Shown: piece by piece, positions 23,201 through 35,355 of the stretch | Layout: each line of letters begins with the position of its first letter | Position numbering within the stretch: the first letter of the stretch is position 1 | Assembly (NCBI RefSeq): GCF_008831285.2 | Contig: NC_045140.1 | Location: forward strand, 5,249,528-5,313,527 | Source of the DNA: Nymphaea colorata | Taxonomy: Eukaryota > Streptophyta > Magnoliopsida > Nymphaeales > Nymphaeaceae | Reading direction: 5' to 3' | Length of the DNA stretch: 64,000 nucleotides | The notes under the pieces: generated by a model | The model's input: only the letters and a program-made list of their open reading frames with translations | Told to the model about the DNA's origin: nothing | The model's database searches: none | Translations under genes and position numbers: made by a program

Positions 23201-24027
23201 ACATGGATCATCACGAGCCACCAACCAAGAACAATATCAAAACACTGCTTAAAGACCTCAACTTGCGAGGGTCCCCATGAAGCCGCATGAAGGGAAAGAC
23301 AGAAAAGAAAACGTACAGACCATTTGAAGGACCACGGCGACGAATAGAAAAAGAAAGAACGCACGATAGGGAGAGAGGGGTTGGCGTACCTCAACTTCTT
23401 CGAAGGACCACGGCGATGGCTGGAGGCAGAGCGGCGGCGGCGGCGCACGGCGAGCGGTCGAAGAAGAAGGCAGAGAGTCGAGCAACGGGCAAAAAAACTT
23501 TTTTCCAGGAGAAGGAGAAGTTTACCCTGGATTTCATTTTTTAGCGAGGAAAATTTAACGGTGTTTGATAACACCGGTTGAAAACGTACGTTTTTTTCCG
23601 ATTTAATCAAACGGGGCCTAAGGGGAACTGTGCACATTTTTCTACTGGGGTGACTTGGGACTAAGCTTTTGCTTATTTGACTGATTCAAATTCCGCAACC
23701 TTCAACCTCACATCAAATCGTCGTCAAGCCCCACAACCTAAGTATCACATAAAGCCCAACGCACTTGGGTTCTAGACTTGTGTTTCCAGTTTTAATGACA
23801 AACCAAAATCAGTTTTCCAGGCAAAACTCAAAACCTGTTTTTACTTATAAAATAAGGTTTCATCAAAATTGGGTTTGGAAAAAATGCAGTTTTGACAAAA
23901 CCTAATTTCATAAGAAAGAGTGAAAAAGCTTCCAATCAAGTTATTCATAAAAACCAGGTTCTCAAAACCAACAAATCCAGTTTTTAAAATTCATTAACAG
24001 ACTTAAGTTTTATAAAACCAAGTTTTT
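20247..24027. other. Upstream region of UTP18 copy B: putative 5' intron with internal duplication
   Basis: No coding gene seen. Antisense to the gene it holds duplicated blocks (20787-21840, a partial block 21843-22013, then a full block from 22014). The likely UTP18 leader lies around 23160-23570. Open frames here (for example 22423-23280) are products of the repeat and have no recognisable domain. Confidence 0.4.
20787..22013. repeat. Internal tandem duplication, B unit (first block)
   Basis: The ~1.23-kb block beginning GAAATAATTCAAGTTCACATG is repeated directly from 22014. It carries a shorter inner repeat: 21195-21355 recurs at 21843-22013. The C unit has a different version with a 565-bp period. 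Confidence 0.8.
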
Positions 24028-25246
24028 GGTGTCTCTCGGTGCAGAATCCCATTCACCTGCAACTCACAAGTAAGTTGAACGTCGAGTAGAAGAAACCGTG
24101 TGCAGTCTTGAGTATTAAAACCGTCTTCTTCTCGTCTTGAATGATTTGGTAGGTCACCATTGCAGTAAGAAGATAAAGCAGTCAAGACATTGGGTTTTCA
24201 CCTTTATCCTTCCACCAACCTTTCTTTTTTCTTCTTTTTTTCTTTTTTTGGCTGTGTTTGCAGTTGAGTTTTATTTAAGTATGAAATTATTTTTAAAACA
24301 TATCATATTTAAACATGAGTGTCTATGTGTTAAGGGGTTCAAAATCATTAATTGGCGATATCTTTTTCTCGAAAAATTTTAGAAGTAATCTTGTCTAACT
24401 AGAGGTGGAACGGACGCAAGGAAGGAAAGAAGTCAGGAGACCCCCAGAAATTCTTGGATTCCTCCCAATATGAACGTTATTGAAATCACACTTAAATTTT
24501 TTATGGTTAACCAAAAAATCAAATGGTTAAAGTAGGTAGGGAATGTAGCTTTTTGTCCATAGAGCATAAAAACACCAAATGATTCAGATTTTCATGAGAG
24601 AGAAAGAGATAAATATGAGTTGTAAAATCGCGAAAAGGTAGTAAAAATTTTAATTTGAAAAAAATAGAAACAATGGCAACCAATAGGTCAAGAGGAAAAT
24701 GAGGGTGTCCTAGAGAACTTACTTTTGACTTAAACTATGTTTCTATTCGGTAGATGGAAAGGAAATGATTTTAAGGACAACCAAGATTAAGCTCAGTAAA
24801 TCTTTTACATAGACCTATTTTAAAGAAATAAATTTTAATCGGAACATTTAATTGGTCTCACCAAACGTGGCCCACGCTAAACTTATTTGCAGAGACAGGA
24901 CTGTGAACTTGGAATCGGTATTGCTTATTAGCGAAAACTTTTCCCCTTCTCAGACAAGTTCCCCAGGCAATCAAACATGAATTTCATCACTCTTACACCG
25001 CCGGACAGGTGAACTTCGAAGCGTTTTACTGACACAGCAAAATATAAAGATTTCAAACAAACTGTTTTTTCTTTTCCATTTCTTTTTGCGATTCAAGCTG
25101 GAGCTAGGCAGTCCCGTCACAGTACAAAATATGAAACTACAAGAAATTTCCACCTTAGATGCCCTTTCAAAGTTCTTCCTGATCTTCAGGTCTACTGCTA
25201 TGTTTCCATTAATAGGACAGTAAAAGCCAACTAAAAAACACTCGTG
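24028..25246. other. Spacer between segmental duplication units, no gene seen
   Basis: AT-rich unique sequence in this window. It is the only part between 16986 and 33883 not present twice. No transposon ends recognised. Confidence 0.5.
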
Positions 25247-25309
25247 TATGAAAAAACATGCTTCTTTATGCATAGATATGATTCTATAAGGATTTTGTAA
25301 GCTATAAAA

Positions 25310-25493
25310 TCTCAAACAGTTGATTACTGTCGTTAGGGAGGGGATGGTTGAGCCCATACTGCCAAAGAAGCAGAGCTGCAGCTGCCGGATCAGACTCAAA
25401 CCTATGCATCAGGAAACATAATTTTGCTGCTGGACCTAGAAAGACCACATCCATGTCATTAGGTAGCAAAAAGATACATGCACCTTACTGCAC
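25310..25493 (-). other. Unidentified coding-like segment, copy in unit 2
   Basis: Minus-strand counterpart of 17040-17216, open with PNDMDVVFLGPAAKLCFLMH. A GCAG acceptor-like sequence lies just upstream near 25493. Family not recognised. Confidence 0.3.
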
Positions 25494-26883
25494 TCAAGTA
25501 TATGCAATAAAAAAATAGTTATACTTGTACGCATTTCTATGTATGTATTTTCTATTTAATTTTGACCTTACAGATATCTTTGCAAGATCATCAACTAGAA
25601 AAGACAACTTGATTTTTTTGGGCTTTTTAATTAAAGCATGACTTTGAAGCATGGAGTGACATGAAGTCTTCGAATTCATCAACTTTTAAGATTGAAAAGA
25701 CATGATATATTTCACCATGGAATGACTGTAGCGGTAGGTTCCTGTAAAGTCAAAGGTGAATTGATGAAAGTAGGTCATTCCAAAGTCAAGCAATGTAGAT
25801 GACATACGAAGCGCTTAGCAAGAGCATAATGTGGACTCGTTCTGCCAGCACCTGATGATGCATATGAAGTTCTAGGTGGTATTTAAACTTGGTTTCCGTG
25901 TCAGGTCACTGTTCAACCTTATCCCCTCATCCTCCCATTCTACTAATTCCATCAGCCTCTGAGGTATGTGAAAGACAGGAGATAACAGATCAAGTCTACC
26001 AGAACCTTTCTCGAGTAGGAATCACATATGCAACATGGGCTTGTCTTTGTTTCCGAACCTGTGACAATTTATTTGATGCAAATATTAAACCAGAGGAAAG
26101 AAAATTGATCTTATGAAGTGCAGATATTTTTACTGTGTTACTGTATAACAAAGAAACACACGCAGTGCGTAGCTCTAAAAGGTTTGCAAAAGGTGTGCAG
26201 TCCACTAATTAGCAACCTGTAAACATATGGAGAAAGACAATCTACAGTTCACCTTTTCTTGGTCACTCCCTGGACTTGGAAAAAGGAGGCCTAAGCGACT
26301 TCTTTTAACCTGGCTACCATCAAAGTGAATGTTTGCCAACACATCTTGACAACATTTCAATTGCTTGGTGGAGACGATTGGCTATGCGAGAACTCTAGCA
26401 ACAAGTCTCAAGTCAATGGAGCAACACAGACATTCAACCCTGTACCGGCCATGAAATATAATTTACATTACTGCCTTAGCTGCAGTAGATTGTGCTAAAC
26501 CCACTTCGTATATTGAGGAATTGAACCTCACGATATCATGGGCCTTCCACACCACCTTCTTAATTCAATATTTAATCGACAAGCATGTTAGTTGGAGTGC
26601 CATACATTAAAACAACTATACAAGGAACAGAATCTCACGATGAATGCAAAGTACTTTGGACTTCCAACAAAAAGACGAAAACAATTCCAAATCTTAGCTT
26701 ATTACCCAATACAAAAAGGACAAGAAGCAACAATCTGTGACCAAAGATACTCAGGTGCTCATTGATCTAGCCCTCGGTGAGAAGGGACATTTAGAACAAA
26801 TTACAACGTGTATTCAAGGATAAGACATAATTCAAATGAGCCATATGATTGCAAGGAAGAAAATCTATATGATTGTTATCAAA

Positions 26884-28503
26884 TTATGCATGTTCATAAT
26901 GGTTTAGCTTATACAACATCACCTTTCCAGCAGCATTTCCTAGGACCATCAAACCTCCACCCGGACTGAAATCTAAACACTGCACATACTGAAGGTTATG
27001 TTTCAAAGGGGGCCAGTTTGAGAATACACTCAGAGATGGTACATGAACCAACTTTACGCTATCACGCTTCATGCTTGAAAAGGTGGCCAGGATTTGACCA
27101 TCATGATTAAACTGCAACCCGTCCACTTTAGTAGTTAAATTGGTAAGAGCTTTCATTGGTTTTCTTTTGCCTCCAAGAAACTCATCCCGGCTATAAACAT
27201 TAACAATTCCACTATCCGAACCTGCAGCAAAGACAGTACTATCTTTTGAAACGCTCAACGCAGAGCTATTAATGCAACCATCATCAATGCCCTTGTGGAA
27301 GCATTTTCTTGTCCTAAGGTCCCAAGAGTATATATGCCCATCTCCACCCGAGCTCAACAGCTGGTGTCCATCATTAGCAAATGCCAAGGATCGGGCAGTT
27401 CCATTCATTTTTAGAGTTCCAATTAGCTGCTTCGATTTAGAAGAGACTAAAAGAATATATCCCTCGTTGCCGGTAAATGCAATAGTAGTAGAATCAGGTG
27501 ATACTTCAAACGATTCCAAGCTCTTCTCTTCTCTGCCCATCAACGGGCCTACTCTGTCAACCTTGGAGTTTACTATATCTAAACTGTAAAAAAATTTCCT
27601 TCTTCCACTGATGATGGCATGTGATCCATCAGGCAAGAACGAAGCTTTACGAATGGGACAATCCTCAAGAAAAATGCTTTGTATCTTAGTGTTTCTCTTT
27701 CCATCGATCTGAAAGAATCTAAGCTTTTTATCAAGTCCAGCTGTAAGCAACAACTGGGCATTCCTGTGGAACTCAACTGATGTAATGGGGCAATTTGAAG
27801 GGTCGTCTGCATTGCCATCTATCAATCTTGAGAACTCAAGGAGCCCAGGCAATAATTTTGTTGTGCTCCTTACTACTGCATCCTCACTCGACAAAAGGAT
27901 GTTGTTGCCATTGGCACCATGACCTTGAGCTCGGACTGATTCATTCTCTTCATCTGATTCGTCATCAAAAGCATCTCTCTCAGACTTCCACCCAAGCTCC
28001 GCCCACTCAGTTCTGGGGTTCAGCTTAACATGTTGTGACCTTAATCTTGCAACATAATCAGCTCCACTAACCAATATCTCACCTTCTTCTCCCCTTAATT
28101 TTCTTAGCCTGTTGGTTTTGGCTATGTTGATTTTCGCTATTTGTTCTTCTTCATCAATCCATACAGGTTTCCTTGTCTCGTGTGGCTCTCTCTCTTCATC
28201 GCTCATGGAAGCTTCACTGTCTACCTCATTATCCTCTTGAAGAATAACATCAACAGCAGATGACCGATCTTTAGATGAAAAAACACCATCCTCATTTATA
28301 TCTTCCCCTGTATCTTCTGCCGCCTCTTTACCAAATCCAAAAGAAGAATGAAGAGGACCAAATAGGAATCCCTCCAGCTTCTTCATCTCCTGCATCTCAC
28401 TGGCAACTTTATGTTCCTTCTTTTTCGGCAGAAGCCTCACGTTAGCTTGATTATTGTCACTTGACCGCTTCCTAGATAGAGCATTCTGAGATACCAAACC
28501 CAT
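26884..28503 (-). CDS. UTP18: UTP18 copy C, complete small-subunit processome WD40 protein (539 aa)
   Basis: A single coding exon from ATG at 28503-28501 to the stop at 26886-26884. The N-terminal ~200 residues are charged: basic near RKRSSDNNQ, strongly acidic around 65-110 (GEDINEDG, MSDEEREPHE) and 175-190 (DDESDEENES). A WD40 propeller fills the C-terminal ~300 residues; visible blades include SVEFHRNAQLLLTAGLDKKLRFF and HIYSWDLRTRKC. The length fits plant UTP18 proteins. UTP18 sits in UTP-B with PWP2, UTP6, UTP12, UTP13 and UTP21 and helps assemble the U3 snoRNP on pre-rRNA in the nucleolus. Just upstream, at 28540/28539, is a strong 3' splice site (pyrimidine-rich TTTGTTTCTCTATGCAG), so an intron probably lies in the 5' UTR and the first exon lies far upstream in the 31-33 kb array. 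Of the four copies this is the one shown complete and undamaged. Confidence 0.93.
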   Translation of the reverse strand: MGLVSQNALSRKRSSDNNQANVRLLPKKKEHKVASEMQEMKKLEGFLFGPLHSSFGFGKEAAEDTGEDINEDGVFSSKDRSSAVDVILQEDNEVDSEASMSDEEREPHETRKPVWIDEEEQIAKINIAKTNRLRKLRGEEGEILVSGADYVARLRSQHVKLNPRTEWAELGWKSERDAFDDESDEENESVRAQGHGANGNNILLSSEDAVVRSTTKLLPGLLEFSRLIDGNADDPSNCPITSVEFHRNAQLLLTAGLDKKLRFFQIDGKRNTKIQSIFLEDCPIRKASFLPDGSHAIISGRRKFFYSLDIVNSKVDRVGPLMGREEKSLESFEVSPDSTTIAFTGNEGYILLVSSKSKQLIGTLKMNGTARSLAFANDGHQLLSSGGDGHIYSWDLRTRKCFHKGIDDGCINSSALSVSKDSTVFAAGSDSGIVNVYSRDEFLGGKRKPMKALTNLTTKVDGLQFNHDGQILATFSSMKRDSVKLVHVPSLSVFSNWPPLKHNLQYVQCLDFSPGGGLMVLGNAAGKVMLYKLNHYEHA

Positions 28504-31071
28504 CTCAAATTATTAACTTGCCTTGCTTTCACGTGTATCTGCATAGAGAAACAAAAATTTGCATCAATTCCCCCGAATTGCAAGAAAACCTTTAGAATGA
28601 CATTATATCAGTAGACACAAAAAAATAAAGTGCCTTTCCATGCACGCTTCCATGACAAAATCTATGTCAAACCCATCTTCCAGCTTGTTTATTATGCATT
28701 CCAAGAAATGGAAAAATGTAATTGCAAGAAATTGGAACATTAGCTATACGGAAGCACTAAGAATACCATAATAGATAAAACGCACCATAAAGAAAGCTTT
28801 TTTCTAGAGGGCTCTACACTTGTGTAGCATAATTAGTTCGAGCCCATATTTATACATGTTTATGCCAGAGATATTCTAAATGAAAACAAAAAAATAACTA
28901 AACAATTAGAACAATGGATGGCCGAAGCACCTAGCATTTACCCCCCCCCCTTTTTTTTTCCAACTCGCAAGTTGGGGCTAGGCAGCTGCGCGTTTCAAGC
29001 AAAGAGATATATAAATTGCATATCATCTCTCTCTATAGAGAAACAAATTCAGCAGCTTAAAGAAACTGATTGATAACAAGTTTTGACTTTTGAAGTTTGC
29101 TTGTTTGCAGTGTGATGAGAACAATTGACCTAAACGCCTAAACCTATGTCACATAGGGTACGGGTGCAGGTAAATTTTCCTTTTTCTTGTTTCAGGCCAT
29201 GTTTGATATGGCCTGGAATTTTTTTGAAGGGTAAAAAATGTATAGTTTGATAGACAGGAAGATTTTTTCATGGAAAATTTTTTTTACCGTTCAAATTTTT
29301 TGCTATGAATGAAGGTCAACTTTTAATGTGGACAAGAGCTATATCAACTTGATCTGAAATAATTCAAGTTCACATGGACTAATTGATCAATCTGCTAAAG
29401 TTGCAACTATGCTTCGTATATTGGCCCTTTGTGCAGTAACAAACCTGGTCTGTATTAGGTGCTTGTTCAGTTTACAATGACCAGAGCTGGTTCGCCAATT
29501 GTTCAAACTTTTCTGTTCTATAGAATGTTGCCAAGCTAGATCCTGTCCATTTGTGTTCTGAATTTTTGTCTTTACAGTGAACTGCAGAAAGCTTTTCAAC
29601 AGGTCCACGTTAATTCATATTTTGGGGTTCACTTCCTAGTTGGATTCTAAGTTGACTACTAAGGTTCTTTGTGCCTAGTAGCAGCCTTTATTGCCAACTA
29701 ATCTCTTCATCTGAAGTACATTTATAAAAGGGAGAAACATAAGATGCTGTCAATATGTATAAATGACAAGGCAGACCACAGTCCATCTCACTATGCTATT
29801 TACAGAAACTTGTTGCTTAGATGCATTGTCTCTTTGTTGTACTCCCCTGCTCACTTGTTCTTGGTCTAGGATAAAATTACTTTGCATACAGGGACATCGC
29901 GAGATACAGCGTAATGAACTGAAATAATTCAAGTTCACATGGACTAATTGATCAATCTGCTAAAGTTGCAACTATGCTTCGTATATTGGCCCTTTGTGCA
30001 GTAACAAACCTGGTCTGTATTAGGTGCTTGTTCAGTTTACAATGACCAGAGCTCGTTCGCCAATTGTTCAAACTTTTCTGTTCTATAGAATGTGGACAAG
30101 CTAGATCCTGTCCATTTGTGTTCTGAATTTTTGTCTTTACAGTGAACTGCAGAAAGCTTTTCAACAGGTCCACGTTAATTCATATTTTGGGGTTCACTTC
30201 CTAGTTGGATTCTAAGTTGACTACTAAGGTTCTTTGTGCCTAGTAGCAGCCTTTATTGCCAACCAATCTCTTCATCTGAAGTACATTTATAAAAGGAAGA
30301 AACATAAGATGCTGTCAATATGTATAAATGGCAAGGCAGACCACAGTCCATCTCACTATGCTATTTACAGAAACTTGTTGCTTAGATGCATTGTCTCTTT
30401 GTTGTACTCCCCTGCTCACTTGTTCTTGGTCTACGATGAAATTACTTTGCATACAGGGACATCGCGAGATACAGCGTAATGAACAGCATGCCAAACTACA
30501 GTTTCTAACAGTAGTTTCCTCAACAGAAACTCCAACAAGCACTTCCCATACATTGAAACTTGAGTTTTTTCTAAAGTTTTACTTGGGTACAGGCCCATTG
30601 TCAGATCAAAGACAAAATCTTGAGATAAAATTTAATCATGTTCCTACCACACAAAGGCACTACATGCATTCCAAAAATCAACGAATATTGGCATACATTG
30701 ATTCAGATTGCTCGAGACAGTGCTCATTTAAAACATTCATGATTAAATGCTCAGGAAAGTTGCACTCACAGTTGCAAATTTCAAAGCATTGTTCACAGAC
30801 AAAGAAATAAACTTAATATCGAATCAAATCAACTACATTATAGTTGCGTTGTAGTTCTGCAATCCGTATCGCATTTTCTAACGAAGTATGTCTCTGCGTT
30901 AGGAAAACCTAGCACTCCTCCCACGAAAACTAAAAAATCACGCTCCCCCGAAGCTCATCTCACTGTCGACATTTTCGATCTGTCACCGGCTTTTCACTCT
31001 CGTGAAGCTCCCCTTCCCTACGATCTTGCCCTTTCCCTCGGCCCTTTTTCATTTGACAGAAGCTTGGTTCT
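28504..31071. other. Upstream region of UTP18 copy C: putative 5' UTR intron
   Basis: No coding gene recognised. 29021-29340 is not shared with unit 1 at the equivalent place and may be an insertion. The rest is shared with the B unit. Confidence 0.45.
29356..30480. repeat. Internal tandem duplication, C unit (565-bp period)
   Basis: Block 29356-29917 is repeated from 29918; both begin GAAATAATTCAAGTTCACATG. The first block ends within the GAGATACAGCGTAATGAAC segment where the second begins. The join sequence AATGAACTGAAATAATTC is the same as in the B unit at 22010-22027, so this recombinant join predates the segmental duplication. Confidence 0.8.
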
Positions 31072-33405
31072 TCACCGAGAAACGATTATCAAGAGACTCA
31101 TTTGAAGACATGGATCATCACAAGCCACCAACCAAGAACAATATCAAAACACTGCTTAAAGACCTCAACTTGCGAGGCTCCCCATGAAGTCGCATGAAGG
31201 GAAAGACAGAAAAGAAAACGTACAGACCATTTGAAGGACCACGGCGACGAATAGAAAAAGAAAGAACGCACAATAGGGAGAGAGGGGTTGGCGTACCTCA
31301 ACTTCTTCGAAGGACCACGGCGATGGCTGGAGGCAGAGCGACGGCGGTGGCGCACAGCGAGCGGTCAAAGAAGATGTCAGAGAGTCGAATGAGGAGTCGA
31401 GCAAGACCTAACGGGCAAAACAACTTTTTGCCAGGAGAAGTTTACCCTGCATTTCATTTTCCACCGAGAAACGATTATCAAGAGACTCATTTGAAGACAT
31501 GGATCATCACAAGCCACCAACCAAGAACAATATCAAAACACTGCTTAAAGACCTCAACTTGCGAGGCTCCCCATGAAGCCGCATGAAGGGAAAGACAGAA
31601 AAGAAAACGTACAGACCATTTGAAGGACCACGGCGACGAATAGAAAAAGAAAGAACGCACAATAGGGAGAGAGGGGTTGGCGTACCTCAACTTCTTCGAA
31701 GGACCACGGCGATGGCTGGAGGCAGAGCGACGGCGGTGGCGCACAGCGAGCGGTCGAAGAAGATGTCAGAGAGTCGAATGAGGAGTCGAGCAAGACCTAA
31801 CGGGCAAAACAACTTTTTGCCAGGAGAAGTTTACCCTGCATTTCATTTTCCACCGAGAAACGATTATCAAGAGACTCATTTGAAGACATGGATCATCACA
31901 AGCCACCAACCAAGAACAATATCAAAACACTGCTTAAAGACCTCAACTTGCGAGGCTCCCCATGAAGCCGCATGAAGGGAAAGACAGAAAAGAAAACGTA
32001 CAGACCATTTGAAGGACCACGGCGACGAATAGAAAAAGAAAGAACGCACAATAGGGAGAGAGGGGTTGGCGTACCTCAACTTCTTCGAAGGACCACGGCG
32101 ATGGCTGGAGGCAGAGCGACGGCGGTGGCGCACAGCGAGCGGTCGAAGAAGATGGCAGAGAGTCGAATGAGGAGTCGAGCAAGACCTAACGGGCAAAACA
32201 ACTTTTTGCCAGGAGAAGTTTACCCTGCATTTCATTTTTCACCGAGAAACGATTATCAAGAGACTCATTTGAAGACATGGATCATCACAAGCCACCAACC
32301 AAGAACAATATCAAAACACTGCTTAAAGACCTCAACTTGCGAGGCTCCCCATGAAGCCGCATGAAGGGAAAGACAGAAAAGAAAACGTACAGACCATTTG
32401 AAGGACCACGGCGACGAATAGAAAAAGAAAGAACGCACGATAGGGAGAGAGGGGTTGGCGTACCTCAACTTCTTCGAAGGACCACGGCAATGGCTGGAGG
32501 CAGAGCGACGGCGGTGGCCCACAGCGAGCGGTCGAAGAAGATGTCAGAGAGTCGAATGAGGAGTCGAGCAAGACCTAACGGGCAAAACAACTTTTTGCCA
32601 GGAGAAGTTTACCTTGCATTTCATTTTTCACCGAGAAACGATTATCAAGAGACTCATTTGAAGACATGGATCATCACAAGCCACCAACCAAGAACAATAT
32701 CAAAACACTGCTTAAAGACCTCAACTTGCGAGGCTCCCCATGAAGCCGCATGAAGGGAAAGACAGAAAAGAAAACGTACAGACCATTTGAAGGACCACGG
32801 CGACGAATAGAAAAAGAAAGAACGCACGATAGGGAGAGAGGGGTTGGCGTACCTCAACTTCTTCGAAGGACCACGGCAATGGCTGGAGGCAGAGCGACGG
32901 CGGTGGCCCACAGCGAGCGGTCGAAGAAGATGTCAGAGAGTTGAATGAGGAGTCGAGCAAGACCTAACGGGCAAAACAACTTTTTGCCAGGAGAAGTTTA
33001 CCCTGCATTTCATTTTTCACCGAGAAACGATTATCAAGAGACTCATTTGAAGACATGGATCATCACAAGCCACCAACCAAGAACAATATCAAAACACTGC
33101 TTAAAGACCTCAACTTGCGAGGCTCCCCATGAAGCCGCATGAAGGGAAAGACAGAAAAGAAAACGTACAGACCATTTGAAGGACCACGGCGACGAATAGA
33201 AAAAGAAAGAACGCACGATAGGGAGAGAGGGGTTGGCGTACCTCAACTTCTTCGAAGGACCACGGCGATGGCTGGAGGCAGAGCGACGGCGGTGGCGCAC
33301 AGCAAGCGGTCGAAGAAGATGGCAGAGAGTCGAGTGAGGAGTCGAGCAAGACCTAACGGGCAAAACAACTTTTTTCCAGGAGAAGTTTACCCTGGATTTC
33401 ATTTT
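31072..33405 (-). repeat. Six-copy tandem array, 389-bp unit
   Basis: The reference point ATGAAGGGAAAGACAG recurs at 31194, 31583, 31972, 32361, 32750 and 33139, exactly 389 bases apart each time. The units differ by only a few substitutions, so the expansion is recent. The equivalent place in unit 1 (around 23165-23545) has one copy. On the minus strand each unit has a potential splice donor GTTGAG/GTACGCC (nearest the far end at 33242/33241, others at 389-base steps). CT-rich leader-like sequence surrounds it, so the unit may contain the UTP18 transcription start and non-coding first exon. Open frames on both strands are by-products of the repeat length. Confidence 0.9.
33236..33400 (-). 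promoter_or_regulatory. Putative UTP18 non-coding first exon and 5' splice site
   Basis: On the minus strand a G- and C-rich stretch (CCGTCGCTCTGCCTCCAGCC) leads into AAGAAGTTGAG followed by the donor GTACGCC at 33241. Paired with the acceptor at 28539/28540 this would form a ~4.7-kb 5' UTR intron. The same donor context occurs once upstream of copy B near 23385. This is an inference from splice-site shape and conservation; there is no transcript evidence. Confidence 0.4.
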
Positions 33406-33883
33406 TCACCGAGGAAAATTTAACCGTGTTTGATAACACCGGTTGACGTTTCTTTCCGATTTAATCAAACGGGTAAGCTCTTGCTAAGGGTGACTTGGGT
33501 AAGCTTTGATTTATTTGACTGATTCAAATTCCTCAACCTTCCACCTCACATCAAATCGTCGTCAACCCCCACAACCTAAGTATCACATAAAGCCCAACGC
33601 ACTTGGGTTCTAGACTTGTGTTTCCAGTTTTAATGACGAACCAGAATCAGTTTTCCAGGCAAAATTCAAAACCTGGTTTCACTTATAAAATAAGGTTTTT
33701 CCAGTCTTTGAATGTCGTCAAAATTGGGTTTGGAAAAAATGCAGTTTTGACAAAACCTAATTTTATAATAAATAGTGAAAAAGCTTCCAATCAAGTTATT
33801 AATAAAAACCAGGTTCTCAAAACCAACAAATCCAGTTTTTAAAATTCATTAACAAACTTAAGTTTTATAAAACCAAGTTTTTT

Positions 33884-35355
33884 TATTTTAATTCATAGGG
33901 GTCGAACAAACATTCTTACCAAGATTTTCAACTACTTTATGTTAGTAACATTCATGGTCCTCTTGAGAGATTATACTTCATTTATGATAGAACGTATATT
34001 GCTGGAAGCATGAGAAGCATAGTACAACCATGCAATAAGGCGGTTTATACTTAAGGGGGGTTTGAGGTTTAAATCCCATTATTATTGTCTCGTTCCATGT
34101 ATTTTCTCGTCTTTGTTTATTCAAACAAAAACATTTGCCATAAAATTAAAGGAAAAAAACTTTTTTATTTTTATTGACAACATCATGGAATATTCACATC
34201 AGCCTCGCTCTTGGAAGGAAAGACTGCTGCCTTTACCCTCTCGGTAGACCTAGAGTTGCCAGAACGTTTTGGATTGAATGGTTCCGGAAGGAAGGATGGA
34301 TCCCCACAGCCAAAAAACAGGCCTTGGCTTCCACTTTCTCATATACATAACATTATTTATTGTACTAAAAAATATTTTAGTTAATGTCATTTAAATATAA
34401 CAACATGAATTTTTAAAGTCTAAAAAAATGGTGCATCATGGACTACCGACATTTTTAGAGATTAAGATTTTCATACCTACACTGAAATTGCCCTAGCTAG
34501 GATGTGTTTCTACTAAGAAAAGTATATAAATCAAAAACCATAAGGTTGGATGCACAAGAATCATATTATTTAAGACAGATTTTTTTGTGGGTACTCTTGG
34601 AACTAGTGACTGAAGAAGAATTTAAAAAACTTTTATTAACTTTTATTGATATGGAAAGGTGTAGCGACTTATTGGGTATATTGATGTAGACTATATTGAA
34701 GAAGGAATAAGCTTTTATGAACATAGACAGGAGTCAAGATGCTTAGTCAAACTCTTCATGGTTATATTGTTGACAAGCATTTTAAAACAAGCTCACTAGC
34801 TTATAACATGAAGGATAGATGATAATATAGGGTTCTTAAAGAGACTAATTAGGTTCCATATATGATATATGTGCACCATCAAAGTTTCGACAAATCAGTG
34901 ACCGTTAAACTCAAATTTTTATCATTTGAAAAGTGCTTCACATAACAAAACCTGAAGGTTGAAATAAAAAAAAATGCTCATATAAAAGCTTGCTAAATCT
35001 TTGAATAACTGCTTTCATGAACTTATTTGATATTTTATTTTTGGTTAAGTTAGAGTATGTTGAAGAGGTCGAAACCCTTCCTTCCTCCATCTCAAGATTT
35101 CAGGTTATTTCAAGACCTAGGTGAGACTTCAAGATTTCGAGCTATCTCAGAACTTATAAGTGAAAACCAAAATACCTGACAAGTGGAACATGGTGCATAA
35201 AACAATCAGCTATGGACGACGTATTACATCCCGAAAAGCTTCCCACATCCAAGTTGAGGCATTTGGGTAATTTAATTTTCATCCCCGGAGGCACTGGAGG
35301 GAGTGGAGAGAGAGAAGAGGGAGAGAGTTGCCAGTGACCGTCGTTCCTGTCTGCG
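33884..35355. other. Intergenic, promoter side of the O-fucosyltransferase gene
   Basis: No gene seen. The frame at 34504-34689 has no motif. The last ~60 bases before the ATG are GA-rich (35293-35335), typical of a plant 5' leader. Confidence 0.45.

Larger units (their letters stand above)
16986..24027. repeat. Segmental duplication unit 1 (carries UTP18 copy B)
   Basis: Direct duplicate of 25247-33883. Shared sequence starts at TATGAAAAAACATGCTTC (16986 and 25247) and ends in TATAAAACCAAGTTTTT (24027 and about 33880). It holds the 3' flank, UTP18, its putative 5' intron and leader. The units differ by internal tandem duplications, which explains the 7.0 versus 8.6 kb lengths. A 1.2-kb spacer without shared sequence separates them. 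Confidence 0.85.
25247..33883. repeat. Segmental duplication unit 2 (carries UTP18 copy C)
   Basis: Direct duplicate of 16986-24027. It is longer because of the six-fold 389-bp array at 31072-33405. It carries the only complete UTP18 frame in the window. Confidence 0.85.

Noticed and set aside
27272-27589. 105-aa antisense frame
   Set aside because: Shadow of the UTP18 coding strand.
31072-33405. Regular repeats as a CRISPR-like array or a repeated protein-coding gene
   Set aside because: The 389-bp unit is repeated whole with no unique spacers, and the host is a plant. Open frames occur on both strands in every unit and match no family.
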